Shown in pieces: positions 27,400 to 36,597 of a stretch of 64,000 nt of DNA. The notes beneath the pieces were generated by a model. It was not told the DNA's origin, searched no databases, and was given only the letters and a program-made list of their open reading frames with translations. This DNA is from an uncultured Litoreibacter sp. (GTDB taxonomy: Bacteria > Pseudomonadota > Alphaproteobacteria > Rhodobacterales > Rhodobacteraceae). The stretch spans positions 150,023 to 214,022 of the forward strand of contig CANMWQ010000007.1 of the NCBI GenBank assembly GCA_947501685.1. Direction: 5' to 3'. Both the position numbers and the translations under genes were made by a program. How positions within the stretch are numbered: the stretch's first letter is position 1; the number at the start of each line of letters is the position of its first letter.

Positions 27400-30300
27400 T
27401 GCCGCAGCAAGAAGGCCACGCCCGCCGGACCTTGGGCGACGAGAGCGCATTCAGATGGCACCCCAAATCGGACTATGTGGAGTTTGGCTTGGCGAGCTGT
27501 TTTTCCTTCCTGCGCGCGGCCTCGGATGCGGTGGATCTCTGCGCCACGGCCAACGTGCTGGGCTATGATTGCGCAGGGGTCGCCGATATCAACACGCTGG
27601 CGGGCGTGGTGCGGATGCACAGTGAGGCCGCGAAGGCCTGCATCCGGCCTCTGATCGGCTCCCGGCTGGTCCTGATCTGTGGCACCGAAATTCTGGCCTA
27701 CCCGCAGGACCGCGCCGCCTATGCGCGGCTGTCCACGCTTCTGTCCAAGGGCAAGATGCAAACGGTGGAGGGCGATTGGCAGGACAAAGACCAGACCCAC
27801 CTGACGCTGGACATGCTGGCCGCCCATAGCGAGCGCCTGCATCTGATCGTGATGCCGCCCCAGAATTTGGACAGCTTCGCCGCCGGTCTGCCTCGGCTCT
27901 GCAAGGCGCTGCCGGGGATGCGCTATGTCGGCGCGGCGTATCTCTATCGGGGCGATGACGTGGCGCGGATCAACCGGCTGGATAGGCTGGCGCGGGAACA
28001 TGGGCTGGCGATCATGGCCACCAATGACGTGCTCTACCACGCGCCGGAGCGCCGCCCGTTGCAAGACATCATGGTCTGCATTCGTCATGGCACCACCGTG
28101 CCAAAGGCCGGGTTTCTGCTGGAGGCCAATGCGGAGCGGCACCTGAAACCGCCCACCGAGATGTGCCGCCTGTTTGCGCCCTGGCCCCACGCGATCAAAG
28201 CCACGCGGGCCTTGGCCGATGAGATTGAATTCGCGCTGAGCGATCTGAAATACGAATACCCCTCCGAGATCGTGCCCGACGGGCGCAGCGCGCAGGAAGA
28301 GCTGGAGCGCCTGACCTGGGAGGGGGCCAAGACCCGCTACCCGGAGGGCACGCCGGAGCATGTGGTCAAGACGATTGAGAAGGAATTCGCGCTGATCCGC
28401 TCCAAGAAAATCGCGCGGTATTTTCTGACGATCTACGACATTGTCCGCTTTGCCCGCTACGAGGCCCAGCCGCCGATCCTGTGTCAGGGGCGCGGCTCTG
28501 CGGCCAATTCTGCGGTGTGTTTCTGCCTTGGCGTCACGTCGGTGGACCCCAACGAGCATGACGTGCTGTTTGAACGCTTCCTGAGTGAAGAGCGTGACGA
28601 GCCGCCTGATATTGACGTGGATTTCGAGCATGAGCGGCGCGAGGAGGTGATCCAGTATATGTATGCCAAATACGGGCGGCATCGCGCGGGGCTATGCGCC
28701 ACCGTGATCCATTACCGCCCGCGTTCGGCAATCCGGGAGGTGGGTAAGGCGATGGGGTTGAGCGAGGATGTGACCTCGAAACTGGCGGGCACCGTCTGGG
28801 GCAGTTTCGAGGCGGAAGTGGCCGACGCGCGCGCAAAGGAAGCCGGGCTGGATCTGTCCGATCCCTATTTGCGCATGGTGCTAAAACTCGCGCGCCAGAT
28901 GATCGGGATGCCCCGCCATCTCAGCCAGCATGTCGGCGGGTTTATCCTGACGGAGCGGCCTTTGACGGAGATCGTGCCGATTGGCAACGGCGCCATGCCG
29001 GAGCGCAGTTTTATTGAGTGGGACAAGGACGACATCGACGCGCTGGACATCTTCAAGGTCGATATTCTGGCGCTGGGCATGCTGAGCTGCATCGCCAAAT
29101 GCTTCGACCTGATCGAGGCGCATCACGGCGAGACGTTCGAGCTGGCCACCGTGCCTGCGGGTGACACCGCCACCTATGACATGCTGTGCGAGGGCGACAG
29201 TCTGGGCGTGTTTCAGGTGGAAAGCCGGGCGCAGATGGCGATGCTGCCCAAGCTGCGGCCGCGCCAGTTTTATGATCTGGTGATCGAGGTCGCCATCGTG
29301 CGCCCCGGCCCCATTCAGGGCGACATGGTGCATCCCTATCTGCGCCGCCGCCAAGGGATGGAGACGGTGAACTACCCCGCCCCCGGCCCCACCCATCCGC
29401 AAGACGAGCTGCTGAAAATTCTGGGCCGCACGTTGGGCGTGCCGATCTTTCAGGAACAGGCCATGAAGATCGCGATTGATGCCGCCAAATTCTCACCCAA
29501 AGAGGCCAATGAGCTGCGCAAGGCGATGGCGACGTTTCGGTCTCGTGGCACGATTGAGAAGCTGCAGGAAAAGATGGTCGGCCGCATGACCGCGCGCGGC
29601 TATGACCCGGTCTTTGCGGAGCGGTGCTTTAACCAGATCAAGGGCTTTGGCGAATACGGCTTTCCCGAAAGCCATGCGGCGAGTTTTGCCAAGCTGGTTT
29701 ACGTGTCGAGCTGGATGAAATGCCACTACCCGGCGGCTTTTGCCTGCGCGCTGCTGAACTCCCAGCCGATGGGCTTCTACGCCCCTGCGCAAATCGTGCG
29801 CTGCGCGCGGGATCATGGCGTGGAGGTGCGGGCGGTGGATGTGAATTACTCCGACTGGGATTGCACGCTCGAGCCTTGCGGCGGCGGCTTCGCCCTGCGC
29901 CTTGGCCTGCGGCAGGTAGACGGGATGCAGCGGGAGGCGGGGTTGCGGGTGATGGCCGCGCGCGATGCGCCATTCTCCGATCTGGCGGATCTGAAAACCC
30001 GCGCGCGGCTGGATGCAGGCGCGGTGCGGCGGCTGGCGGCGGCGGATGCGCTCCGCTCTATGGGGTTGGACCGGCGTCAGGCGCTGTGGCAGTCGCAGAC
30101 GCTGAAAGACGCCCCCGCCCTGCCGATCTTTGAGCATGCCGAGGCCAGCGCTTATGGCCCCGAGCCGGACGTCGCCCTGCCCGCCATGCCCCGCGCCGAA
30201 CATGTGGTGGCCGATTACCAGACGCTGCGCCTGTCGCTGAAGGCGCACCCGATGCAGTTTTATCGCCAGAGCCTGCGCTCTCAGGGGTTTTCAGCCTCCA

Positions 30301-30719
30301 GCGACTTGGCGCGCATGCGGCATGGGCAACCTGTGTCGCTGGCCGGGCTGGTGTTGGTGCGCCAGAAACCCGGCAGCGCCAAGGGCGTGTGTTTCATCAC
30401 GCTGGAGGATGAAAGCGGGGTCGCCAATCTGGTGATCTGGCCCACGCTGTTCGAGGCCTATCGCCCGGTGATCATGGCCGCGAGGCTGCTGGTCGTGCAC
30501 GGTCAGGTGCAAACCGATGGCAAGGTCATTCATGTGGTGGCCAACCGTCTGGAGGATCGCAGCGATCGGCTGGCGGGGCTGTCTGATATCTCCCTGCCGG
30601 GGATCACCACGCGCGGCGACCATCCGACGCATCCACTGCCGAGCCAGGTCGGAGGCCAAGCGGGCCGCACCCATCCGCGCAATGTCCGGGTGATCCCAAA
30701 ATCGCGGGATTTTCATTAA
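27399..30719 (+). CDS. dnaE2: Error-prone DNA polymerase III alpha subunit DnaE2 (ImuC)
   Basis: 1106 aa. It is the polymerase of the SOS mutasome, responsible for damage-induced mutagenesis. An N-terminal PHP domain begins near YVEFGLASCFSFLRAASD. The C-family catalytic aspartates are in PDIDVDFEHERREEV (near residue 400), and QHVGGFILTE, SRAQMAMLPKLRP and RKAMATFRSRG are family landmarks. The C-terminal OB fold includes GVCFITLEDESGVANLVIW. Length and motifs are those of DnaE2 rather than the replicative DnaE1, and its position after imuB confirms this. It is controlled by the LexA promoter at 25.2 kb. Confidence 0.96.
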   Translation: MPQQEGHARRTLGDESAFRWHPKSDYVEFGLASCFSFLRAASDAVDLCATANVLGYDCAGVADINTLAGVVRMHSEAAKACIRPLIGSRLVLICGTEILAYPQDRAAYARLSTLLSKGKMQTVEGDWQDKDQTHLTLDMLAAHSERLHLIVMPPQNLDSFAAGLPRLCKALPGMRYVGAAYLYRGDDVARINRLDRLAREHGLAIMATNDVLYHAPERRPLQDIMVCIRHGTTVPKAGFLLEANAERHLKPPTEMCRLFAPWPHAIKATRALADEIEFALSDLKYEYPSEIVPDGRSAQEELERLTWEGAKTRYPEGTPEHVVKTIEKEFALIRSKKIARYFLTIYDIVRFARYEAQPPILCQGRGSAANSAVCFCLGVTSVDPNEHDVLFERFLSEERDEPPDIDVDFEHERREEVIQYMYAKYGRHRAGLCATVIHYRPRSAIREVGKAMGLSEDVTSKLAGTVWGSFEAEVADARAKEAGLDLSDPYLRMVLKLARQMIGMPRHLSQHVGGFILTERPLTEIVPIGNGAMPERSFIEWDKDDIDALDIFKVDILALGMLSCIAKCFDLIEAHHGETFELATVPAGDTATYDMLCEGDSLGVFQVESRAQMAMLPKLRPRQFYDLVIEVAIVRPGPIQGDMVHPYLRRRQGMETVNYPAPGPTHPQDELLKILGRTLGVPIFQEQAMKIAIDAAKFSPKEANELRKAMATFRSRGTIEKLQEKMVGRMTARGYDPVFAERCFNQIKGFGEYGFPESHAASFAKLVYVSSWMKCHYPAAFACALLNSQPMGFYAPAQIVRCARDHGVEVRAVDVNYSDWDCTLEPCGGGFALRLGLRQVDGMQREAGLRVMAARDAPFSDLADLKTRARLDAGAVRRLAAADALRSMGLDRRQALWQSQTLKDAPALPIFEHAEASAYGPEPDVALPAMPRAEHVVADYQTLRLSLKAHPMQFYRQSLRSQGFSASSDLARMRHGQPVSLAGLVLVRQKPGSAKGVCFITLEDESGVANLVIWPTLFEAYRPVIMAARLLVVHGQVQTDGKVIHVVANRLEDRSDRLAGLSDISLPGITTRGDHPTHPLPSQVGGQAGRTHPRNVRVIPKSRDFH

Positions 30720-30816
30720 CCCCCGACCCGAGCGCGGCAATATTCCGACAAAAATAGTCACTTGCCGCAAAATGCGCTACTTCACCTAAGGAAACTGCGC
30801 TAGGACGGCCCCCGCA

Positions 30817-32472
30817 ATGAAGGTAATCATTCACAAAATGGCGCATCGCAGCTTGATGCTCAGCGCGCTTGCGCTGGCCGTCTTGTGCCTGCTGCCGCAT
30901 CTGGGCGTGCTGATCGCAGCGCTCACCGGCACCTCGGAGACGCTGCGCCACCTGATCAATACTGTTTTGGCGGGGTATACGTGGACCACTGCCGTTCTGG
31001 TCGTGTTGGTGGGGCTTGGCACCTGCGCCGTGGGCACAGGCGCGGCGTGGCTGGTCACGATGACCGAGTTTCCGGGCCGCCGCTGGATCGAGATCGCGCT
31101 GGTGATCCCGTTGGCCTTCCCGGCCTATGTTCTGGCCTACGCCTACACCCACCTGCTGGACCACCCCGGCATTGTGCAATCCACCCTGCGCGCCGTGATG
31201 GGATATGGACCACGGGACTACTGGTTCCCCGAGATCCGCTCGCTGGGAGGGGCCGCAATCATGCTGATCCTCGTGCTCTACCCCTATGTCTACCTGCTGG
31301 CCCGCACCGCATTTCTAGGGCAAAGCGCGACTGTATTTCACGCGGCACGCTCCTTGGGCAAAACCCCGATGCAGGCTTTCTGGCTTGTGTCGCTGCCCAT
31401 GGCGCGCCCCGCAATTGCCGCCGGAGTGCTGCTGACTGCGATGGAGACCATCGCGGATTTTGGCACGGTGTCCTATTTCTCTGTCCAGACCTTTGCGACG
31501 GGTATCTACACAAGCTGGTTCTCAATGGGGGACCGGGCAGCCGCAGCACAGCTGTCGCTGGGACTGCTGGCCTTCGCGCTGCTTCTTGCCTTCATGGAGC
31601 GGTTCACCCGAGGCAACGCCCGCTACGCGGCGGCCAAGGCGAAAACACCACTGGAGCGGACCTTGCTGAGCGGCGGACAAGCGTGGGGCGCTGTCGCCCT
31701 GTGCCTTCTGCCCGTGCTGCTGGGAGTTGTGATACCAACGATTGCCTTGATCGTGATGGGCATAGGCTCGGAACAAAACCTGCTGAGCACGCGCTATCTG
31801 AAGTTCATCTCCAACACGGTGACGCTGGCGCTGATTGCCTCCGGGCTGACCGTACTGGCCGCTATTGTACTGGGCGCGTTTCAGCGAAGTTTCGGCGGCA
31901 AGCTGTCGGAGGCCTCGCTTTACGTGGCACGGTTGGGCTATGCGGTGCCGGGCGGGGTGATCGCGGTGGGGCTGCTGGTGCCTTTCGCGGCTTTCGACAA
32001 CGCGCTCGACACCTATATGCGGGCCAATTTCGACATCTCCACGGGGCTGCTCTTCACCGGATCAATCTGGCTGCTGGTCGGCGCCTATATGATCCGGTTT
32101 TTGGCCGCAGCCCTCGGGGCCTATGAGGGCGGGGTCTCCACCATCACCACCAACATGGACTCCGCTGCGCGCGTATTGGGCAAAGGGGTGTGGGGCGTCA
32201 TCGGCCGGGTGCATCTTCCGATCCTGACGCCAAGCCTGCTGACGGCGGCGCTGATCGTCTTTGTCGACGTGATGAAAGAGCTGCCAGCGACACTGATCAT
32301 GCGGCCCTTCAATTACGACACATTGGCCGTTCAGGCCTTCCGATTGGCGGCGGATGAGCGCCTTGAGGGTGCCGCGGTGCCAAGTCTGGTGATTGCTGGG
32401 ATCGGGCTTTTGCCGGTGATCCTGCTGTGTCGTAAGGTCGGCAAGGACGCCGCGAAACTTAACAGCGGGTAA
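30817..32472 (+). CDS. Iron(III) ABC transporter, double permease
   Basis: 551 aa with about 12 membrane segments, formed by two tandem BPD_transp_1 halves as in FbpB/SfuB/ThiP permeases. The ATPase-docking EAA loops are visible in both halves: ARSLGKTPMQAFWLVSLPMA (near 190) and ARVLGKGVWGVIGRVHLPIL (near 455). It should carry Fe(III), delivered by a periplasmic binding protein, across the inner membrane. The convergent neighbour is an iron-binding protein gene, which supports the substrate. No ATPase gene is adjacent in the window. The start could also be the ATG at 30838, seven codons later. Confidence 0.88.
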   Translation: MKVIIHKMAHRSLMLSALALAVLCLLPHLGVLIAALTGTSETLRHLINTVLAGYTWTTAVLVVLVGLGTCAVGTGAAWLVTMTEFPGRRWIEIALVIPLAFPAYVLAYAYTHLLDHPGIVQSTLRAVMGYGPRDYWFPEIRSLGGAAIMLILVLYPYVYLLARTAFLGQSATVFHAARSLGKTPMQAFWLVSLPMARPAIAAGVLLTAMETIADFGTVSYFSVQTFATGIYTSWFSMGDRAAAAQLSLGLLAFALLLAFMERFTRGNARYAAAKAKTPLERTLLSGGQAWGAVALCLLPVLLGVVIPTIALIVMGIGSEQNLLSTRYLKFISNTVTLALIASGLTVLAAIVLGAFQRSFGGKLSEASLYVARLGYAVPGGVIAVGLLVPFAAFDNALDTYMRANFDISTGLLFTGSIWLLVGAYMIRFLAAALGAYEGGVSTITTNMDSAARVLGKGVWGVIGRVHLPILTPSLLTAALIVFVDVMKELPATLIMRPFNYDTLAVQAFRLAADERLEGAAVPSLVIAGIGLLPVILLCRKVGKDAAKLNSG

Positions 32473-32483
32473 AGGGGCCCTTA

Positions 32484-32513
32484 AAAGTAAAAAGGCGCAG
32501 CCGAAGCCGCGCC
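32484..32513 (-). terminator. Terminator of the iron-binding-protein gene
   Basis: An 8-bp stem with a TTCG tetraloop (32494-32513, one G-U pair) is followed on the minus strand by TTTTTACTTTT. It lies 27 bp after the binding-protein stop, between the two convergent iron genes. Confidence 0.85.
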
Positions 32514-32539
32514 CGTGTAACTCGTTACCCCTCCGAGGC

Positions 32540-33568
32540 CTATTTCCAGCCGACCTCGTTGAATATCTTCTGCGCTACTGGGACGTTTTTTGCAACCGCT
32601 GAGAGGCTGATTTCGTCCGGTTTGTAGCGTCCAAGCCGCGCAACACTGTCACTTAGGGAAACAGTATCTACGGCTGGGAACTCATCGTTTCCAGCTGAGA
32701 AATACTGCTGTGCCGAATCAGATGCGAGGTATTCCATGAACCTGATCGCATTGTCGCGATTTGGCGCATGGGCGGCCACACCACCACCCGACAGGTTCAT
32801 ATGCGCGCCCTCTGCCTCTTGGGCGGGGAAGATCCAACCCACTTTGTCGATCTCGGCAGACAGCCCGTCCACGTCCTTGCGCAGCGCCCGCGCGAAGTAA
32901 TAGGTGTTCGCCACGGAGATGTCGCACTCCCCCGAGATGATGGCGCGCAGCTGGTCCGTGTCGCCGCCCTCAGGGTCACGCGCAAAATTGGCGACCATGC
33001 CTGCCGCCCACTCTTTCGCCGCCCCTGCGCCGTGGTTTTCGATCACAGCCGACAGCAGCGTCTGGCTATAGACATTCGAGGAGGACCGGTGACAGACCAT
33101 GCCTTTGTATTTCGGATCCGCTAGAGAGACATAATCCATCGGCGGCTCGGAGACGTCGGCCTTGTCATAGAAGATGATCCGCGCACGCTGAGAGAAGCCG
33201 AACCACTGGTTATCGCTGTCTTGCAGATTGGCCGGGATACGCTCTTCAAGCACTGCGCTGTCGATGGCTTGCAACACGCCCGCATCTTTCGCCCGCTCCA
33301 GCCGTGATGTGTCCACGGTCAGCAGGATATCGGCGGGGGAGTTGCGGCCTTCGGCCTGCATCCGGGCGATCAGCTCGTCGGCTTTGCCCTCAATGCGGTT
33401 GATGGTGATGCCGGTCTGGTCGGTGAAGTCGGAATAGAGCCGCTCATCGGTGTCATAGTGGCGCGAGGAATAGAGGTTCAGCTCCCCTTCCGCGAAGGCC
33501 GCAAGCGGGCCGGTCAGAAGGGCGACAGAGGCAAGAGCGAGGACAGGTTTCGTACCTGAAAGGGGCAT
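32540..33568 (-). CDS. Periplasmic iron(III)-binding protein of ABC transporter (FbpA/FutA type)
   Basis: 342 aa. A clear signal peptide (MPLSGTKPVLALASVALLTG, cut after AAFA) is followed by a two-lobed transferrin-like binding protein. The mature start LNLYSSRHYDTDERLYSDF and the segment GKADELIARMQAEGRNSPAD are typical. Adjacent tyrosines in VANTYYFARAL correspond to the Tyr pair that ligates ferric iron in this family. It is read toward the permease gene. A 17-bp palindrome just upstream of the start is a likely iron-responsive operator. Confidence 0.92.
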   Translation of the reverse strand: MPLSGTKPVLALASVALLTGPLAAFAEGELNLYSSRHYDTDERLYSDFTDQTGITINRIEGKADELIARMQAEGRNSPADILLTVDTSRLERAKDAGVLQAIDSAVLEERIPANLQDSDNQWFGFSQRARIIFYDKADVSEPPMDYVSLADPKYKGMVCHRSSSNVYSQTLLSAVIENHGAGAAKEWAAGMVANFARDPEGGDTDQLRAIISGECDISVANTYYFARALRKDVDGLSAEIDKVGWIFPAQEAEGAHMNLSGGGVAAHAPNRDNAIRFMEYLASDSAQQYFSAGNDEFPAVDTVSLSDSVARLGRYKPDEISLSAVAKNVPVAQKIFNEVGWK

Positions 33569-33590
33569 CAGAATCTCCAGAGTTAAGTAC

Positions 33591-33607
33591 CTTAGTATTT
33601 TACTAAG
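33591..33607. promoter_or_regulatory. Palindrome upstream of the iron-binding-protein gene
   Basis: CTTAGTA-TTT-TACTAAG is a perfect dyad 23 bp upstream of the start codon, inside an AT-rich stretch. Position and symmetry suggest an iron-responsive repressor site. It loosely resembles Irr ICE-type boxes, but the regulator cannot be named from sequence alone. Confidence 0.5.
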
Positions 33608-33664
33608 TAATCAGGTCTGACGGGCATAGCAAGAAAGATGATTAAAACAGTCAGGTAATTTTCC

Positions 33665-34300
33665 TCACTGGTCTGACGTGACCAGGAATGTCGCCGCACG
33701 GCTGTGATGCAGGACCTCGCGGCCATTGGGCAGATCGTTTTCCTCGACCTTCGCCGCGACCGCCTCCGCGTCGAACCCGAGATCCTCCCAGCGTTGAGAC
33801 AGCCTGCGGCGCAGCTCCGCCTCAGAGACGTCGATCATCACGGTCAGATCGAACTGCGCGAAAAGCTGGTCCCAAGGCGCGCGCTCCAGAAGCAGGTAAT
33901 TGCCTTCCACCAGCAAAAGCTCGACCTCCTGAGGGATGATCGCGGCCCCTGCCCGCGCGACCTCGAGTTGGCGGTCAAACAGCGGGATGGCGACTTCAGG
34001 CTCTGTATTGGCTTTGAGCCGCCCCAAGAGATGCGCAAAGCCGCCTACGTCGAACGTATGCGGCGCGCCTTTCCGGGCGCGGTCGCCGCGGGCCTCCAGC
34101 ACGGCGTCATCATAGTGAAACCCGTCCATCGGGATGATCGCCGCGCGGTTGGGACGGATCTGGTTCAGCTGTTCGGCAAGCGCCTCAGCCAGGGTGGATT
34201 TGCCGCTGGCCGGCGGCCCGGCAAGCGCCACAAGATGCCGCCCGGCGGGCATGTCTTGCAGGTGGCGCGCCAGGTTTCTGGCGGTTATAGTTTGGGTCAT
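33665..34300 (-). CDS. P-loop nucleoside/sugar kinase (uridine-kinase / FrcK-like)
   Basis: 211 aa from ATG 34300 (MTQTITARNLARHLQDMP); the upstream in-frame extension to 34390 has no family character. The Walker A motif is LAGPPASGKSTLAEAL (near residue 30). Next come IIPMDGFHYDDAVLEARGDRARKGAPHTFD, a substrate-binding region shared by uridine-kinase-like and pantothenate-kinase-like enzymes, and VEGNYLLLE (Walker B-like). Members next to fructose transporters have been called FrcK, but no sugar transporter is adjacent here, so the substrate is open. It is divergent from the unrecognised gene at 34502. Confidence 0.82.
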   Translation of the reverse strand: MTQTITARNLARHLQDMPAGRHLVALAGPPASGKSTLAEALAEQLNQIRPNRAAIIPMDGFHYDDAVLEARGDRARKGAPHTFDVGGFAHLLGRLKANTEPEVAIPLFDRQLEVARAGAAIIPQEVELLLVEGNYLLLERAPWDQLFAQFDLTVMIDVSEAELRRRLSQRWEDLGFDAEAVAAKVEENDLPNGREVLHHSRAATFLVTSDQ

Positions 34301-34501
34301 GAAACGTCCCGTAAATCCTTGATTTCTTATGTTGAACGCTAACGTCACGCCCTCCGCCCCGCTAGGCGAAACCACGCATTCCGCAAGCAATCGTCAGACC
34401 AACGGTCACATTTCAACATAAAATGAACAAACTGAGCGGAAAAAACCCCTTGTTAAAATCGGGCCAGTATACAGTTTGAAACGAGTAAGAGCAGGCAACA
34501 G

Positions 34502-35383
34502 ATGACCAAACTAGTCTTCCACCTGGGCGCCCCGTGCCCCAGCTTTGAGCAGCTGACATTCTCGTTGCGCAAGAACAGCTTCTTGATGAGCGAACGCGAC
34601 GCGATGATCCGGCGTCCAAGCCAATACAGAACCGCGATTGACAACGCCCTGATGTCACAGAGCCTTGGTCAGTTCACCGATGCCCACCGCAAAGATCTGT
34701 TGCGCAAATTGACCATGGACAAGCAGCACAAACGGGTGCTGCTGTCACATCCAGGCCTGCTGGACGAGCCCGCCAACATTTTTCGGGACGGCGTCTTTTA
34801 CGGCCGCGCCGGGGCGGCCACGAAGGCTCTGCACGACCTGCTGCCCGATAACGAGATCGAGTTCATGCTGACGCTGCAAAACCCCGTTACGATGGTGTCG
34901 GACCTGCTGGCCACCATGCGGTTCACCAGCCGCGCGAAGTTCATGAACGGGCTGCCTCTTGAGGCGGTGCGCTGGTCGGATGTGATCTCCATGATCCGCA
35001 AGGCCAACGGTTATAGCGACATCACCATCTGGGCCCATGAGGAGGCCCCGGTGATCTGGCCAATGATCCTGCGCCATGTCGCAGACATTGAGAACGACTT
35101 AGAGCTGGAGGGTGATCTGGACCTCGTCGCCCCACTGATCGGTGACTACCCCGCAAAACGGTTGAAAGATTTTCTGGCCAAGCAAACCGACCTGACCCCC
35201 GCCGGACGAATGGAAATCATCGAAGGCTTCCTTCGCCGGTTCTTTGACCCGGACGCGGTGGAGCAGGAGATTGACCTGGACGATATCGATCCGGACGCCG
35301 TCGAGGTCATTTCGGATGCCTATGAACTCGACATCGAGCGCTGCAAGTCGATGGAAGGCGTGAAGGTGATCTCTGCCTTCTGA
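34502..35383 (+). CDS. Uncharacterised cytoplasmic protein
   Basis: 293 aa, not recognised. No signal peptide or membrane segment is visible. The opening TKLVFHLGAPCPSFEQLTFS looks like a beta strand plus loop followed by a helix, faintly like the N-terminus of sulfotransferase-fold proteins but without a clear PAPS-binding loop. The C-terminal third is very acidic (AVEQEIDLDDIDPDAVEVIS). Codon use matches the neighbours, so it looks native. It is divergent from the P-loop kinase with a 200-bp gap that holds a 10-bp inverted repeat (34327-34336 with 34412-34421). It is convergent with the Mrp operon. Confidence 0.8.
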   Translation: MTKLVFHLGAPCPSFEQLTFSLRKNSFLMSERDAMIRRPSQYRTAIDNALMSQSLGQFTDAHRKDLLRKLTMDKQHKRVLLSHPGLLDEPANIFRDGVFYGRAGAATKALHDLLPDNEIEFMLTLQNPVTMVSDLLATMRFTSRAKFMNGLPLEAVRWSDVISMIRKANGYSDITIWAHEEAPVIWPMILRHVADIENDLELEGDLDLVAPLIGDYPAKRLKDFLAKQTDLTPAGRMEIIEGFLRRFFDPDAVEQEIDLDDIDPDAVEVISDAYELDIERCKSMEGVKVISAF

Positions 35384-35410
35384 TGCCTGCCATTTCTAAA
35401 TCGTCAACGG

Positions 35411-35815
35411 CTAGGCCTTATTAGGCTTGGTATCAGGCATATCAGGGATGATCTTATCCTCCTCAGGGGTGCTGAGGGTGGACCACGTGTCATCGCGCGG
35501 CGGCACGGGCGGGGTTTCGCAGGCCCTGCGGTGAATGCTTACCTTGGCGATGAAATTCGCCGAGATCGGAGCGGTCACGAAGAGGAACGCCATGATCAGC
35601 AGCTCATGCATGGAGCTGTCGCCCAAGCTGTAGGAATGCAGGATCGACGCCAAAAGCAGCATGCCGATGCCAATCGTGCCCACCTTGGTGGGCGCATGCA
35701 GCCGGGTCATGGGATCATTGAACTTCAGCAGCCCGATGGCCCCGACCAGAATGAAGATCGACCCGATAAACAGGCACAGGGCGGTGGCGTAACTTGTCAC
35801 GATCTCAACGCTCAT
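35411..35815 (-). CDS. phaG: Mrp-type Na+(K+)/H+ antiporter subunit G
   Basis: 134 aa with three membrane helices and a hydrophilic tail. The signature FKFNDPMTRLHAPTK-like segment (here LLKFNDPMTRLHAPTKVGTIG) defines MnhG/PhaG. It is the last gene of the six-gene antiporter operon and overlaps subunit F by 4 bp. The whole complex is needed for cation/proton exchange; the role of the small subunit itself is structural or assembly. Confidence 0.93.
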   Translation of the reverse strand: MSVEIVTSYATALCLFIGSIFILVGAIGLLKFNDPMTRLHAPTKVGTIGIGMLLLASILHSYSLGDSSMHELLIMAFLFVTAPISANFIAKVSIHRRACETPPVPPRDDTWSTLSTPEEDKIIPDMPDTKPNKA

Positions 35816-36099
35816 TCGATGATGTCTCCCCGCAAGATGAACCGCGCCAGCGCCACGGTGGACACAAAGCCGAGCATCGCGATCAGTAGCGACACCTCGA
35901 AGTAAATCTGCACCCCCTGATGGATGCCCAGCACCACGACCAGCCCGATGGCATTGATCACCATCGTGTCCAGCGCCAGAATCCGGTCGCCGGGCGTGGG
36001 GCCCAGCACCAGCCGGACCATCGACAGAAGCTGCCCCAGCACCAGCGTCACAAAGGTCACCACCAGCGCGATATCCACGAGGCCGAATGCGTCAGTCAT
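35812..36099 (-). CDS. phaF: Mrp-type antiporter subunit F
   Basis: 95 aa, three hydrophobic helices, with MVRLVLGPTPGDRILALDTM matching the MnhF/PhaF motif (RxxxGPTxxDRxxAxD). It overlaps subunit E and subunit G by 4 bp each, so translation is coupled along the operon. Confidence 0.93.
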   Translation of the reverse strand: MTDAFGLVDIALVVTFVTLVLGQLLSMVRLVLGPTPGDRILALDTMVINAIGLVVVLGIHQGVQIYFEVSLLIAMLGFVSTVALARFILRGDIIE

Positions 36100-36596
36100 G
36101 AGAAGATCTCCTTCAGGCGGGCCTCGTAGCGGGTCTTGATCAGCTCGCGCTCCGCCTCCGGGTCATCGGTGTGCAGCACGTGGACCAGCAGGCTGTGCCC
36201 CTCGTCTGACAGGTCTGCCGAGACCGTGCCCGGCGTCAGCGTGATCGTGCCCGCCAGCACCGTAATGGCCTCCGGCTGAACCAGCTCCAGCGGCACCACG
36301 ATCCAGGCCGGTTTCAGCTTGGCATTTGGCACCGTCAGCACGATCCATGCCACTTGGATATTGGCCACGATGATGTCCCACATCACCATAACAATGTAGC
36401 TGGCCATCTTGCCGACGCGAAAACCCTTGGGCGTGTCGGGCCACCAGATCGACGTGCCCCACGGGATGATCACCCCGAGGATCAGCCCGAACACCGCCAT
36501 CCCTGCTGAGAATTCATTTTGCAGCAGGATCCAGACCACCGCCAAAAGCAAGGTCAGAAACGGGTGCGGCAAGAGCCAGTAAAACGCGCGGGTCAT
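36096..36596 (-). CDS. phaE: Mrp-type antiporter subunit E
   Basis: 166 aa. Two N-terminal membrane segments and a cytoplasmic C-terminal domain with ITLTPGTVSADLSDEGHSLL, the MnhE/PhaE hallmark (TxTPGTxxxD). It follows subunit D by one base. Confidence 0.93.
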   Translation of the reverse strand: MTRAFYWLLPHPFLTLLLAVVWILLQNEFSAGMAVFGLILGVIIPWGTSIWWPDTPKGFRVGKMASYIVMVMWDIIVANIQVAWIVLTVPNAKLKPAWIVVPLELVQPEAITVLAGTITLTPGTVSADLSDEGHSLLVHVLHTDDPEAERELIKTRYEARLKEIFS

Positions 36597-36597
36597 A

